Assembly: GCA_024279425.1 (NCBI GenBank)
Contig: JAJRRO010000116.1
Coordinates: 1-64,000, forward strand
Reading direction: 5' to 3'
Length of the DNA: 64,000 bases
Origin: Bacteroidota bacterium
GTDB taxonomy: Bacteria > Bacteroidota > Bacteroidia > Flavobacteriales > Flavobacteriaceae
Shown: positions 17,556 to 27,541 of the stretch, piece by piece
How the letters are laid out: every line of letters begins with the position of its first letter
Position numbering within the stretch: the first letter of the stretch is position 1
Notes under the pieces: model-generated
Databases searched by the model: none
What the model was told of the DNA's origin: nothing
Seen by the model: only the letters and a program-made list of their open reading frames with translations
Position numbers and translations under genes: made by a program

Positions 17556-19331
17556 TTGAAAGCAAAAAAATTACTTTCCCAATTGTCAAATATAGAGACC
17601 GTACTGAACGACTTTTCGTTTGAGGAATTAAGCTCAGGTGAAGCAGTACGTTTAAAAAAATCTTTTCAGTCCTTTAAAATCAGTTTAGAAGAAATGGTAT
17701 TTTGGCCCTCTGGCCAGTCTAGGGAGACGATGCAAATTGACTTAGAAGAGGAACCAAAAATTCAACAGGTCTCGCAGGGCACCAACATGTTTGTAGCCAA
17801 AGTGAGCCATGAAATTCGAACGCCGTTAAACGGAATCATTGGATTTACGGACCTCTTAAAAGAAGAAGGACCTCTTACAGATCGACAAACGGTACAGGTC
17901 AATGCCATTCAAATGGCATCGTACTCATTATTAGAGATAATCAACGAATTATTGGAGTACTCTAAGCTTTCGGCAGGTCTTGAGCAATTTGAATCCGTGG
18001 ATTTTAACTTTCAAAGTGTAATTGGAGATGCATTGTATTTGTGCAAAACCTTGATAGCCAATAAAAAAGTGAAGTTAGACGCCCAAATTGACCCAAATAT
18101 TCCAAAGATATTGAAGGGTGACCCTTCAAAACTTTCTCAAGTATTATTGAACATCTTGGGTAATTCAATCAAGTTTGTTGAAGAAGGGAATATCCACTTG
18201 GAAGTCAAAATAAAAGGGCGAAAAGACGATGTCCTCTATTTGGAATTTTCAATTATTGATACTGGAATCGGCATATCGGAAGATCAACAAAAGAACATTT
18301 TCGATTCTTTTAAGCAAGCTGAGCCCGACACCTTTACCAAATATGGGGGGTCTGGCCTTGGTCTGAGTATAGTAAAACAAATTATTGAGAAACAAGGAGG
18401 AAACATTACGGTAAAGAGCAAATTGGGAATGGGAACAACATTCAAATTCCTCCTTCCTTATGGTAAAGGTAATGACAAGAATATGGTAAAAGCAAAAGAG
18501 AGTACCCAAAATCCAAAAGAAGGTTTAGAACACGTTAAAGGCATTTGCATATTGGTCTTTGAAGACAACACACTAAACCAAAAACTCATTGAGACAAGGC
18601 TGAAGAGCTGGGAATGTAAGACCTATATAACGGATAATGCCCTATATGGCCTTAATATTTTGGAAAACCATAAGATAGATATTGTCTTAATGGATCTAAG
18701 AATGCCAGGAATGAACGGTTTTGAAGTCACAGAACGTATTCGACAAAGTAAGAATGCCCATGTCCGTAATATCCCCGTAATAGCCTTAACGGCAGATTTC
18801 ACGATTCAGAATAAGGAACAATGTGAAGTTCACGGGATCAATGATTATATTTTAAAACCTTATGCCGCAGAGGAGCTATTGTCAAAAATTGTAAGAAACA
18901 AAAAAAATGAAGAAAATTCCAAGACGATATCGGCCATACAGGAAGAACAAAAAATGACTCTTGAAGATAATAATTTGAAAACGGGCCTTTCATGCTTACT
19001 GGAAGAGTGTATGGGGGAATTTGAAGTATTGGAGAATCTGGTAACATTATACAAGCAAAATACCCTGGAGTTTATCGGATCTGCATATGTATCCTTGAAA
19101 AACAATGATTGGGAGCAATTGGCCTTTGCTGCCCACAAGATAAAATCAGGATTGGCCATGATGCAGTCCAATGGCCTACGTTCTATAGCGGTGCAAATTC
19201 AGGATTGTTGTAGAAACGATGCAAGTAAGGAACAAATAAATTCCTTGTACGAAAATTTCTTGGAAGAATATCCGAAAGTCGAAAAAGGAATAGACATAGA
19301 ATTGCAGAAATTGAGAGATACTAATGAATGA
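17556..19331 (+). CDS. hybrid histidine kinase with receiver and Hpt domains
   Basis: This cytoplasmic kinase of 591 residues has no membrane helix and no recognisable sensor domain. The order is a short helical lead (1-75), HisKA with VSHEIRTPLNGIIG near residue 87, ATPase with ILGNSIKF, DTGIGIS and GGSGLGLSI, a receiver near 325-445 with phospho-acceptor Asp in VLMDLRMPGMNG, and a C-terminal Hpt domain with AAHKIKSGLAMM near 530. All phosphorelay stations are on one chain. The start appears to be TTG at 17556; no ATG is nearby. It heads the surface-polysaccharide locus and probably feeds the lone receiver that follows 19 bp downstream. Confidence 0.9.
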   Translation: MKAKKLLSQLSNIETVLNDFSFEELSSGEAVRLKKSFQSFKISLEEMVFWPSGQSRETMQIDLEEEPKIQQVSQGTNMFVAKVSHEIRTPLNGIIGFTDLLKEEGPLTDRQTVQVNAIQMASYSLLEIINELLEYSKLSAGLEQFESVDFNFQSVIGDALYLCKTLIANKKVKLDAQIDPNIPKILKGDPSKLSQVLLNILGNSIKFVEEGNIHLEVKIKGRKDDVLYLEFSIIDTGIGISEDQQKNIFDSFKQAEPDTFTKYGGSGLGLSIVKQIIEKQGGNITVKSKLGMGTTFKFLLPYGKGNDKNMVKAKESTQNPKEGLEHVKGICILVFEDNTLNQKLIETRLKSWECKTYITDNALYGLNILENHKIDIVLMDLRMPGMNGFEVTERIRQSKNAHVRNIPVIALTADFTIQNKEQCEVHGINDYILKPYAAEELLSKIVRNKKNEENSKTISAIQEEQKMTLEDNNLKTGLSCLLEECMGEFEVLENLVTLYKQNTLEFIGSAYVSLKNNDWEQLAFAAHKIKSGLAMMQSNGLRSIAVQIQDCCRNDASKEQINSLYENFLEEYPKVEKGIDIELQKLRDTNE

Positions 19332-19350
19332 TTGATAAAAAGTAATTGCA

Positions 19351-19719
19351 ATGCGGAAAAAACTTTTTTTGGCAGAAGATGATGAACTGTTGGCTGCGTT
19401 ATTGAGCTACCGTTTGGAAAAGGGAGGGTACGATGTTACCCTATGCCAAGATGGAAAACAGATGAAGGAGCATTTGGCCCATGGCATCCCAGATATAATC
19501 GTAAGCGATATAATGATGCCTTATTTTTCAGGAATGGAACTTATAGGTTTTGTTCGCAGTGAATTGAAATCGAATGTTCCGATAATCATAATATCCTCTG
19601 CAGGAAATGAGGAAAATGTGTTAGATGCCTTTGAGTTGGGGGCAAATGATTTTATCTCGAAACCTGTAAGTCCTTCAGAACTTATGGTGCGGGCAGCAAG
19701 GGAATTGAACAAAGCATGA
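19351..19719 (+). CDS. single-domain response regulator
   Basis: This is a lone receiver of 122 residues without an output domain. The acidic pair is in LAEDDELL, the phospho-acceptor Asp in IIVSDIMMPYFSGME, a conserved Ser-Ser/Ala-Gly at IISSAGNEE, and the Lys in SKPVSPSE. Such proteins act by protein contact. Its place between the hybrid kinase and a HEAT-repeat membrane protein suggests that it hands the signal to that protein or the synthase, which is inference. Confidence 0.9.
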   Translation: MRKKLFLAEDDELLAALLSYRLEKGGYDVTLCQDGKQMKEHLAHGIPDIIVSDIMMPYFSGMELIGFVRSELKSNVPIIIISSAGNEENVLDAFELGANDFISKPVSPSELMVRAARELNKA

Positions 19720-19720
19720 T

Positions 19721-22264
19721 TTGAAGATACCGATACTTACATATAAAAGTCAAGTATTTTTAGGTGCCCCAAAAATCCATTCGGATTTATTGTGGGACCT
19801 TTCCATTTTATTCACGGGTCTGGCCATTCTGTGCTTTGCAGCAATTTTTTTCTTTAGGAATAGAATATCCTCTAAATCAGAACAAGTAAAGCAAAGAAAG
19901 AAAGAGTTATCTCCAATGATCAGCGAATTTCTTTTTCATGAAGATGACGCGTCGAAAGAAGAGAAAAGCAACTACGTAAACCTTAAGATTGAAATCAGAC
20001 AATTACTCAAAAGTGATTTTAACCGTCAGGTCCTATCTGAAATACTTTTGGATTTACGAAAAGATGTTTCTGGAGATGCCCAAAAACGACTAATGAAATT
20101 ATACCAAGATCTTGGCCTTCATCAAGATGCGTTTGTCAAGCTTAAAAGTTGGCGGTGGGAAGTGATTTCAAAGGGTATTTCGGAATTGACACAAATGCGT
20201 GTAGAAGAATCATATAGTTTTATCACCAAATTTATAAATGACAAAAGGGGAACCATACGCAAGCAAGCAGAAATTGCAACCGTAACCCTCAAAAACGAGG
20301 GGATAGATTATTTTCTTGACACTACTAAATATCGAATATCCGAATGGCAGCAATTGAAATTATTGGACGTCCTAAGAAATCAGGAAGATTTTGAACCACC
20401 AAGATTCAAAGCGTGGCTGACCTCAAACAATAAATTTGTTGTTCTTTTTGCCCTTAGACTTATAAAATATTACAATCAAAACGACGTAATTGCATCATTG
20501 ATTGAATTGATCAAACATAAAAACAACCAAATAAAAGACGAAGCCATTGCATGTATCAAGGAGTTTAATGTTGTTGAGGCATTAGGGACCTTGAAATTGG
20601 TTTTTTGGAAAAGCTCGGTCGATATTAAGATTTCGATTTTGGGAGCTATTACCGTATTAGGAACCGAAGTCGATCTTGAGTTCTTAAGATTGATTGAAAA
20701 CAAGGAATCGAACTTTTTGGTTAGAAGTAAGGCGATAAGCAGTATTAATACCATTGCTCCAGGGAGCATAATGCCAAAAAAGGGGATAGTCCAAATAACA
20801 GGAAACCAGATTCCAGAAGATATAGTTCAAGAACCAATTTCGGATACGGAAAAAGATATTTATGAACCTTCTGCAACGAAAACTGTAATACCGTCAAATG
20901 ATGAACTGGAAACTGAACAGCCTACAGATGAATTGATAAAAGGTCCTAAAAATGAAGAAATGGAAGAGGATAATGAAAAGTTGGATATCAAAACCAATTT
21001 AGATGAGATAGCTTCAATTAATCTAGATTTTTTACCTCTTGTGATAGACGAGGTTGAAGAAACAAAGTCCTCTACGGTTACAACCGAGTTAATTGAGAAG
21101 GAGATTGTCCATGATGTTTCCGAAATCACTGTGGTTTTTGAAGAAATAGTGGCACCGTTCCTTGAAGATTCTTTTTCATCTTTTGAAAATACAGATGAAG
21201 AACAATCATCATTGGATGAACTTAGTGAAAGGGAGGTTGCTTTTATACCCATAGTAATTGAGGATGTGACCGATTCAGAAAAAGAAGCGTTGTTCCATGA
21301 GGAAGAACTGACAAGTGAACAGAAAAGTACACGACAATTTGAAGAGGCCATAGAAGAAGAAATGGCCATGATGAAACCTGAACAAGACATCAATATTGGT
21401 GCTGAAACTTTCGGTCAAATGAACTTTTCACCAACTATATTCAAGGAAGAATGGATTGTGGAAAAAAAACAAGACCTTTTTGATGAGACTAAGGAAGTGG
21501 AAGCCTTAAATCTTGAGGTGGTCTATGATGAGGTCAAAATTGATCCTTCAAACAAAGAAGAAAGTTCGGTTTCTGATGATTTTTTGGAATGGCCATTTGA
21601 AGAGACCATGAATGAAGAGTATAATGATTTGGGCAATCTGCCTTTAGAACCCTCAGAAAAATCTACTAAAAATGTGGTAGATCAGAATTTTGAAATAGAA
21701 GCCATACTTCGGAAACTTCCAGAGCCCAAGTACTATGACGGGGAAACTATATTGACAATGCGCCTTTTGGATGACATCGAAGCCCTTGGTGACCAACGCG
21801 AAGTTCCTGTCTTAAAAGAGTTATTGCAGGAAGCCAAGACCACTTGTGTTATTGACAGAATAAATGAAATAATGGAGACCTTTGAGCTCGAGATACAAGT
21901 CCAATCTTCTCAAAAGGAAATAAAGCCCATAAGTGCGGAATTTAAACCTTTTAGTGTATTTGAAGATTTATTTCGCACATGCGATACTGAAGCCAAGTTA
22001 ATACTGATGGATGAAATCATTGATATAGGGGATGAGAAAGAAGTTAAATTTTTGAAAAGCCTACTAGAGGACCCTGAAATAAGAATACGTGAGAAGGCCG
22101 AACCGATACTTGAAGGGTTGCAAAATAAACTATTTCATGAAAGTCTGTTATTTGAGCCCTCTCTGGCATTTATAGATGATTCTCGCACAGATAAATATGA
22201 GGGTTCTTTTCTGAGCCAATTGTTATCGTTTCCTAATAAAATTATCGAAAAGTTAAATGGATAG
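19721..22264 (+). CDS. membrane-anchored HEAT-repeat protein
   Basis: The protein has 847 residues, apparently starting at TTG 19721, one base after the receiver gene stop. A single membrane helix lies at about 24-46. Helical HEAT-like repeats fill about 70-340 (for example DEAIACIKEFNVVEALGTL), then a long Glu-rich, low-complexity stretch to about 640, and a second HEAT-like block at about 650-815 (LGDQREVPVLKELL, IGDEKEVKFLKSLL). HEAT solenoids bind proteins. It overlaps the glycosyltransferase gene by 8 bp, so I infer a scaffold or regulator of the synthase. Confidence 0.75.
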   Translation: MKIPILTYKSQVFLGAPKIHSDLLWDLSILFTGLAILCFAAIFFFRNRISSKSEQVKQRKKELSPMISEFLFHEDDASKEEKSNYVNLKIEIRQLLKSDFNRQVLSEILLDLRKDVSGDAQKRLMKLYQDLGLHQDAFVKLKSWRWEVISKGISELTQMRVEESYSFITKFINDKRGTIRKQAEIATVTLKNEGIDYFLDTTKYRISEWQQLKLLDVLRNQEDFEPPRFKAWLTSNNKFVVLFALRLIKYYNQNDVIASLIELIKHKNNQIKDEAIACIKEFNVVEALGTLKLVFWKSSVDIKISILGAITVLGTEVDLEFLRLIENKESNFLVRSKAISSINTIAPGSIMPKKGIVQITGNQIPEDIVQEPISDTEKDIYEPSATKTVIPSNDELETEQPTDELIKGPKNEEMEEDNEKLDIKTNLDEIASINLDFLPLVIDEVEETKSSTVTTELIEKEIVHDVSEITVVFEEIVAPFLEDSFSSFENTDEEQSSLDELSEREVAFIPIVIEDVTDSEKEALFHEEELTSEQKSTRQFEEAIEEEMAMMKPEQDINIGAETFGQMNFSPTIFKEEWIVEKKQDLFDETKEVEALNLEVVYDEVKIDPSNKEESSVSDDFLEWPFEETMNEEYNDLGNLPLEPSEKSTKNVVDQNFEIEAILRKLPEPKYYDGETILTMRLLDDIEALGDQREVPVLKELLQEAKTTCVIDRINEIMETFELEIQVQSSQKEIKPISAEFKPFSVFEDLFRTCDTEAKLILMDEIIDIGDEKEVKFLKSLLEDPEIRIREKAEPILEGLQNKLFHESLLFEPSLAFIDDSRTDKYEGSFLSQLLSFPNKIIEKLNG

Positions 22265-23687
22265 CGAAGTATTCAATATCATTTTAGACTACATAAACAT
22301 AGTTTTTCTACTGTTTACTGTTGTGCTTTTCGCAATGTTCAGTTTCATGGGCTACCTGTCTACGCGAAACTCTTTGCATTATAAAAATAAAAATAGTTTT
22401 GGCGACCTCTCTAAGATTATGGCATCGCCTTTAGCACCAAGTATTACAATAATAGCACCAGCTTATAATGAAGGAATGACCATAGTCGAAAATATTCGCT
22501 CTCTAATGTCTTTGCGATACGTGAACTACGAGGTTATGCTGGTGAATGATGGTAGCGAGGATGATACGCTCGAAAAGATGATAAAAGCTTATGATCTAGT
22601 GCAGATTGAACAGGAAATCGATCCTAACCGGCGCCATAAACCCATCCGAGGAATTTATAAATCACAACACAAGGCTTTCTCCAAGCTTACTGTAATCGAT
22701 AAAGAAAATGGAGGTAAATCTGACGCATTGAATACAGGAATGGCGCTTTCAACTAATAAGTATATTGGATGTATAGATGTGGATTGCCTATTATTACCTG
22801 ATGCACTACTTCATGTAGTGAAATCGTTCTTTCAAAGGTCAGAGAGACGCGTAATTGCCGTAGGAGGGGTAATTAGAGTAGCCAATTCCTGTTTGATTTC
22901 TGGAGGGCATTTGGAAGAAATACGTCTACCTAAAAATTGGTTGGCACGTTTTCAATTGTTGGAATATACGAGATCGTTCATACTGGGTAGAATGGCATGG
23001 GGGAGAATAGACAGTCTCCTGATAATTTCTGGAGCTTTCGGGTTTTTTGATCGGGAGATTGCTTTAGCGGTCGGTGGCTACGACACCAATACCGTCGGAG
23101 AAGATATGGAAATCGTCTTTAAAATGAGACGATTTATGCATGAACAAAAATTGCCATATACGGTTGAATATATGCCTGATTCGTTGTGTTGGACAGAGGT
23201 TCCAGAAGATCTAGGGGTCTTTATAAATCAAAGAGACCGTTGGGCTAGGGGAAATCTAGAGACCCTTTTTAAGCACAAGGATATGTTTTTCAACTCAAAA
23301 TTTGGAAGACTTGGCCTTCTTAGCTATCCCTATTGGTTTTTTTATGAGTGGTTAGCTCCTCTATTAGAGTTTTTTGGCTTTTTCACCATTATACTGTTTT
23401 TCTATTTGGGAATTTTAAAATTAGACTTTTTTATAGCAATAACCGCTGCCGTCTATATGTTCTCAATCATGTTCTCCTTTTATGCCATTCTATGGGATGT
23501 ATACTCGTATAATGAATACAAACGTACCAAGGATATTTTGATTTTGATGCTTTGTGCCATCATGGAGCCTATATTATTTCATCCCATTGTGGTATGGTCC
23601 TCAGTTAGGGGTAATCTAAAAAAATTGTTTAAAGTAAATTCTGGTTGGGGTTCCCAGGTCAGAAAGGGTTTTGCCAAAGCAACTTAA
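22257..23687 (+). CDS. processive family 2 glycosyltransferase (polysaccharide synthase)
   Basis: This is a membrane synthase of 476 residues resembling PgaC/NodC/hyaluronan synthase. An N-terminal helix (about 10-32) precedes the GT-A domain with VNDGSEDDT, the DxD-type CIDVDCLL, the acceptor-site Glu-Asp in TVGEDMEI, and the processive signature QRDRWARG. Three to four C-terminal helices (about 360-465) form the membrane channel. There is no PilZ domain. It probably polymerises a sugar at the inner membrane; which sugar cannot be told. It overlaps the HEAT gene and leads directly into the sulfatase-fold gene. Confidence 0.87.
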   Translation: MDSEVFNIILDYINIVFLLFTVVLFAMFSFMGYLSTRNSLHYKNKNSFGDLSKIMASPLAPSITIIAPAYNEGMTIVENIRSLMSLRYVNYEVMLVNDGSEDDTLEKMIKAYDLVQIEQEIDPNRRHKPIRGIYKSQHKAFSKLTVIDKENGGKSDALNTGMALSTNKYIGCIDVDCLLLPDALLHVVKSFFQRSERRVIAVGGVIRVANSCLISGGHLEEIRLPKNWLARFQLLEYTRSFILGRMAWGRIDSLLIISGAFGFFDREIALAVGGYDTNTVGEDMEIVFKMRRFMHEQKLPYTVEYMPDSLCWTEVPEDLGVFINQRDRWARGNLETLFKHKDMFFNSKFGRLGLLSYPYWFFYEWLAPLLEFFGFFTIILFFYLGILKLDFFIAITAAVYMFSIMFSFYAILWDVYSYNEYKRTKDILILMLCAIMEPILFHPIVVWSSVRGNLKKLFKVNSGWGSQVRKGFAKAT

Positions 23688-23697
23688 TAACAGCAGT

Positions 23698-26085
23698 GTG
23701 AATACAAGTAAAATAGACAGATACTCGCTAAAGCATTACACAAGATTGATGATCTCTTTCTTTGGGTGCCTTTTTGTATTGTCTATATTTCAATATACTA
23801 TTCTGTATTTCAAAGGTGTAGTGGACAGCATTATTAGCACTAGTTTTTTGATTGCTATAGTGCATCACATAGGTTTTACATCGATTGTCGGGGTTGTTCT
23901 CACTTTTCTTTTTAATTTTTGGGAGAATCTAAGACCCAAGTATGGCTTTAACATCATTTTTGGGACGTTGACCCTGCTACTGATAATCGAAGCAATGCTC
24001 ATAACTTACTATTGTACGGCACTTGTACCTCTCGGCTCGGATCTTTTGGGGTATAGTTTTTCCGATATAAAGATGACCATATCGAATTCGGGGGGACTGT
24101 CCACATTCCTGTATCTATTGGGAGGTGTTTCGGTCATCATAGGACTGTTTTTTGGACTGTATAGAATTACCTCGAATTTCTATCATAAGATCAGTAGAAT
24201 GTATCCGTTTACGATTGTACTGTTCAGCTTGTTTATCGCTACCCTCTTTACGGAAGGGAAACCCATCAACCAGAACAAGACACAGTATTTGGCGATTAAC
24301 CTTTATACGAGCTCAACCGAGGATCATTCCTATACCGCAGATGTTGAATATCCGTTGATCAAGAGACCAGAAATAGAAAATGTACTGGGCAATTATTTTG
24401 AATTGAAAGAAAAAAAACCGAACATCGTCTTTGTCATGGTCGAGGGGCTAGGCAGGGATTTTGTTGGTGAAGGAGCCGAATATGGAGGGTTTACGCCCTT
24501 TTTGGACGGTCTTACCACGAGGTCATTGTATTGGGAAAATTGCTTTAGTAACACTGGTAGGACCTTCGGAGTATTACCGTCCTTAATTGGGTCGTTACCC
24601 TTTGGCAAAAGCGGTTTTATGGAACTTGAAAAATATCCAAACAAACTAACTCTGTTCAGCATATTAAAAAACAATGGCTACCGTACTTCGTACTACCAAG
24701 GCACCAATAGTTCTTTTGATAATATAGATAGATTTCTACTCAGTGAGAATGTCGATTTTGTCCTAGAAAAATCAGGTTTCGGGAATAAGTATGAAATGCA
24801 GGCCGAAGATGCGGCGGGTTCTTCCTGGGGATATCCTGATAAAGAATTGTTCAAGAAGAGTTTGAGCTTTCCAAGGAATGGAGATCAGCCAAGAATGGAG
24901 GTATACATGACTATTAGCACCCATGAACCTTTCATACCCCCACAGCAGGATGAATATGAAAAAAAAGTGGAGCATATTGTATCAAATGGGTCATATGAAG
25001 GGAAAATTAAAAAAGTAATCAAAAAAAATGACAATGTATTTGCCGCCCTATTATATACCGATGATGCGCTAAAATATTTTTTTGAGGAATATAAAAAGCA
25101 ACCCAATTATGACAACACCATTTTTATCGTTACAGGAGACCATAGATTGATCCCAATTCCGCAAAGGAACAATTTAAGCCGTTTTCATGTGCCTTTGATT
25201 ATCTATAGCCCCATGCTTAAATCTTCAAGAAAGATGAGTTCGGTATCCTCCCATTTTGACGTTACACCAAGTTTATTGGCCTTGTTGAACGAATCGTATG
25301 AACTTAAAATGCCAAAAAAAGTGGCTTGGATGGGTGCTGCCCTTGATATGGAGACCAAATTCAGGTCCCTCAAGGATATACCCCTAATGCGAAATAAAAA
25401 CGAACTCAAGGAATACGTTAGTGGTGAATTGTTATTTACCGATGGCGAGGTTATGGAGCTTGATGAAAATATGGATTTGAGCACCTCTTTTGGAGGCTGG
25501 TCAAAATTGGAAAAGAAGCTTGGTGACTTTAAATCAATGAATACTTATGTAACGATGAACGACAAGATTATTCCTGACAGCTTGGCCATTTTTGCCGTTC
25601 GAAAAGAAAAATTCACGCAAAGCGAAATTGTTTGGATAAACAGCGTCTATAACGGTCAAGATTCTGATAAAGGATACTTTACGGCCAGGGATTTGGCCTT
25701 CGACAAAAAATATAGAAGGGCACTTTTATTATGTAGATATAACCTATCAGAGTCACCAAGCCATATTGATACCAAAATATTAATGGGAAGAATCAATGTT
25801 TGGCAAGGAAATTACAAAGAGTCGATTAAAATTTTAAAGGAATGTATCAAAATGAACCCGAATTACATTGATTCATATTCAGCCTTATTCGACGTTTATT
25901 TTTGGTCCGAAAGGTGGCGAGAGGCCTTAAAATTAATCAAGCTAGTAGAACAGAACAGCTCAAGTGTCAATGAGATTTCTGATAAAATTATGAGAGCTCG
26001 AAGGCAAGCACATAAAAAGCAGACGGCCTCATTGATCAAAAAAACTGGAAAACAACAAGCGGAGACTGCTATAGCATCCTTATAA
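23698..26085 (+). CDS. LtaS/sulfatase-fold membrane enzyme with C-terminal TPRs
   Basis: Five N-terminal membrane helices (to about residue 185) precede an alkaline-phosphatase-superfamily domain (about 225-560). Its metal-site motifs are FVMVEGLGRDF, the nucleophile region NTGRTFGVLPS (Thr, as in lipoteichoic acid synthases), STHEPF and TGDHRLIP. TPR-like helices occupy the last 100 residues. This layout matches LtaS/OpgB-like transferases that move glycerol phosphate or phosphoethanolamine onto surface glycans; the donor here is unknown. I prefer the GTG at 23698, 11 bp after the synthase stop, over the TTG at 23671 that overlaps it. Confidence 0.82.
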   Translation: MNTSKIDRYSLKHYTRLMISFFGCLFVLSIFQYTILYFKGVVDSIISTSFLIAIVHHIGFTSIVGVVLTFLFNFWENLRPKYGFNIIFGTLTLLLIIEAMLITYYCTALVPLGSDLLGYSFSDIKMTISNSGGLSTFLYLLGGVSVIIGLFFGLYRITSNFYHKISRMYPFTIVLFSLFIATLFTEGKPINQNKTQYLAINLYTSSTEDHSYTADVEYPLIKRPEIENVLGNYFELKEKKPNIVFVMVEGLGRDFVGEGAEYGGFTPFLDGLTTRSLYWENCFSNTGRTFGVLPSLIGSLPFGKSGFMELEKYPNKLTLFSILKNNGYRTSYYQGTNSSFDNIDRFLLSENVDFVLEKSGFGNKYEMQAEDAAGSSWGYPDKELFKKSLSFPRNGDQPRMEVYMTISTHEPFIPPQQDEYEKKVEHIVSNGSYEGKIKKVIKKNDNVFAALLYTDDALKYFFEEYKKQPNYDNTIFIVTGDHRLIPIPQRNNLSRFHVPLIIYSPMLKSSRKMSSVSSHFDVTPSLLALLNESYELKMPKKVAWMGAALDMETKFRSLKDIPLMRNKNELKEYVSGELLFTDGEVMELDENMDLSTSFGGWSKLEKKLGDFKSMNTYVTMNDKIIPDSLAIFAVRKEKFTQSEIVWINSVYNGQDSDKGYFTARDLAFDKKYRRALLLCRYNLSESPSHIDTKILMGRINVWQGNYKESIKILKECIKMNPNYIDSYSALFDVYFWSERWREALKLIKLVEQNSSSVNEISDKIMRARRQAHKKQTASLIKKTGKQQAETAIASL

Positions 26086-26096
26086 CAATAACAACA

Positions 26097-27431
26097 ATGT
26101 TACAGAAACGTACATATACCATCTTCTTTTTTACCTTACTCTGTATATGGGTGAGGTGCCAGGATGTGGCATATAACGATTCCAATGATTTGTATACAGA
26201 GGCACAAAATCTTGCCTTTGGAGGCGACCATAAAGCAGCCAAGGAAACACTGGTTAGGGTACTTTCCGAAAATCGGGATAATTCCGAGGCCCGTTCCTTA
26301 TTGGCGAGTACCTATAGTTGGACCGGTCAGTATGAAAAGGCTAGGGACGAATTCAACAAGATAACGTCTATAGAACGAAATAGTAAAGATGTTTGGATTT
26401 CCGCTATCAAGAACGAACTCTATGCAAAGAATCCTGCAACTGCATTGGGGCTTGCTAATAAAGCTCTGTTTTACCTAAAGAGTGATTCAGAAGTTGAACG
26501 TTTGAGAGAAATCTCCTTGAAGCGTATCATGAAAAGAGAATATCCCGAACTGGGATGGTATAATAAGAGAACAGTCCTAAAAACTGTCAAAATTTCACAT
26601 ACAAAACCAAACAAGGAAACAAGCCCTAAAGAAAAAGAGGTTTCTGAAGCTAAACCTTCAGCTAAGTCCATACCTAAAAAGCCAGCAGAAAAGGACGTAT
26701 TCAACAATAGGATAGCTTTGAACAACTCTTTCACCGTTTTTGACCAGCGCTATGACCCTATGGTATATTCCAGTATTTCCTTTAAGCGCCAAACAGCGGC
26801 GGGGAGTATTATTCCACGAATCAATTACAGTAATCGTCTAGGGAAGCATGGTCTACAATATGACCTGGATTTTTATCCGAAATTTTCCAAACGATTTTAT
26901 GCTTACATAAATTATGGGTATTCTAATGCCTCTATCTATCCCAATCACAAGCTGGGAGGTGACCTTTATGTTAATTTGCCGGGAGCTTTTGAATTCTCGG
27001 CCGGGGGTCGTTATATAAGTTTTGAGACCAAAAATGTTTCTGTAATCACTAATTCCTTGGGACATTATAGGGGCAATTACTATTTTTCTTTAAGATCCTA
27101 TATTACTCCAAGACCCGATAAATTAACTCGGGTTTCCGGTAATATTCTCGTACGCAAGTATTTAAAGGATGCTGAAAACTATTTTGGGGTTAATTTTGGT
27201 ATGGGCTATTCGCCCGAACTGCGACAATTGACCGCGGGAAATGAACTATTGGCAGAGACCTTTCTGTATGTAGAGTCGCAGCGCTTAAGCGTTGAATATC
27301 AGTTTACCGGAGGAAAGAACCCGAATATTTATAAGGTCAACATGAGTGCAAGACGACAAGAATTGGCATTCGCTTCTGGTAACTTCTTTTGGGGGATATC
27401 GGCTGGACTCACATATCAATCAAAGTTCTAA
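26097..27431 (+). CDS. TPR plus YaiO-type outer membrane beta-barrel protein
   Basis: The protein has 444 residues with a signal peptide (cleavage near RCQD). TPR-like helices span about 25-135, a Lys/Glu/Pro-rich linker about 160-200, and the rest is alternating amphipathic beta-strands, with PRINYSNRLGKHGLQY at the start and a terminal aromatic residue (YQSKF) as in outer membrane barrels. The TPR-plus-barrel plan is that of PgaA/BcsC/NfrA-type exporters and the YaiO family. As the last gene of the run, it is the likely outer membrane exit for the polymer. Confidence 0.8.
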   Translation: MLQKRTYTIFFFTLLCIWVRCQDVAYNDSNDLYTEAQNLAFGGDHKAAKETLVRVLSENRDNSEARSLLASTYSWTGQYEKARDEFNKITSIERNSKDVWISAIKNELYAKNPATALGLANKALFYLKSDSEVERLREISLKRIMKREYPELGWYNKRTVLKTVKISHTKPNKETSPKEKEVSEAKPSAKSIPKKPAEKDVFNNRIALNNSFTVFDQRYDPMVYSSISFKRQTAAGSIIPRINYSNRLGKHGLQYDLDFYPKFSKRFYAYINYGYSNASIYPNHKLGGDLYVNLPGAFEFSAGGRYISFETKNVSVITNSLGHYRGNYYFSLRSYITPRPDKLTRVSGNILVRKYLKDAENYFGVNFGMGYSPELRQLTAGNELLAETFLYVESQRLSVEYQFTGGKNPNIYKVNMSARRQELAFASGNFFWGISAGLTYQSKF

Positions 27432-27541
27432 GATGTATCAATATTTAATTACCTAGGTTACAGAAGAAGAACAGTATTAAGTAGAGTGGCAAAAGGACTG
27501 CAAATTGTCCAGTATTCGACTGAACTAGATTGATTTACAGC

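Noticed and set aside
20860-21393. 177-codon Ser-rich minus-strand ORF
   Set aside because: It is the antisense of the Glu/Asp-rich linker of the HEAT protein; GAA/GAT repeats give Ser-rich antisense frames.
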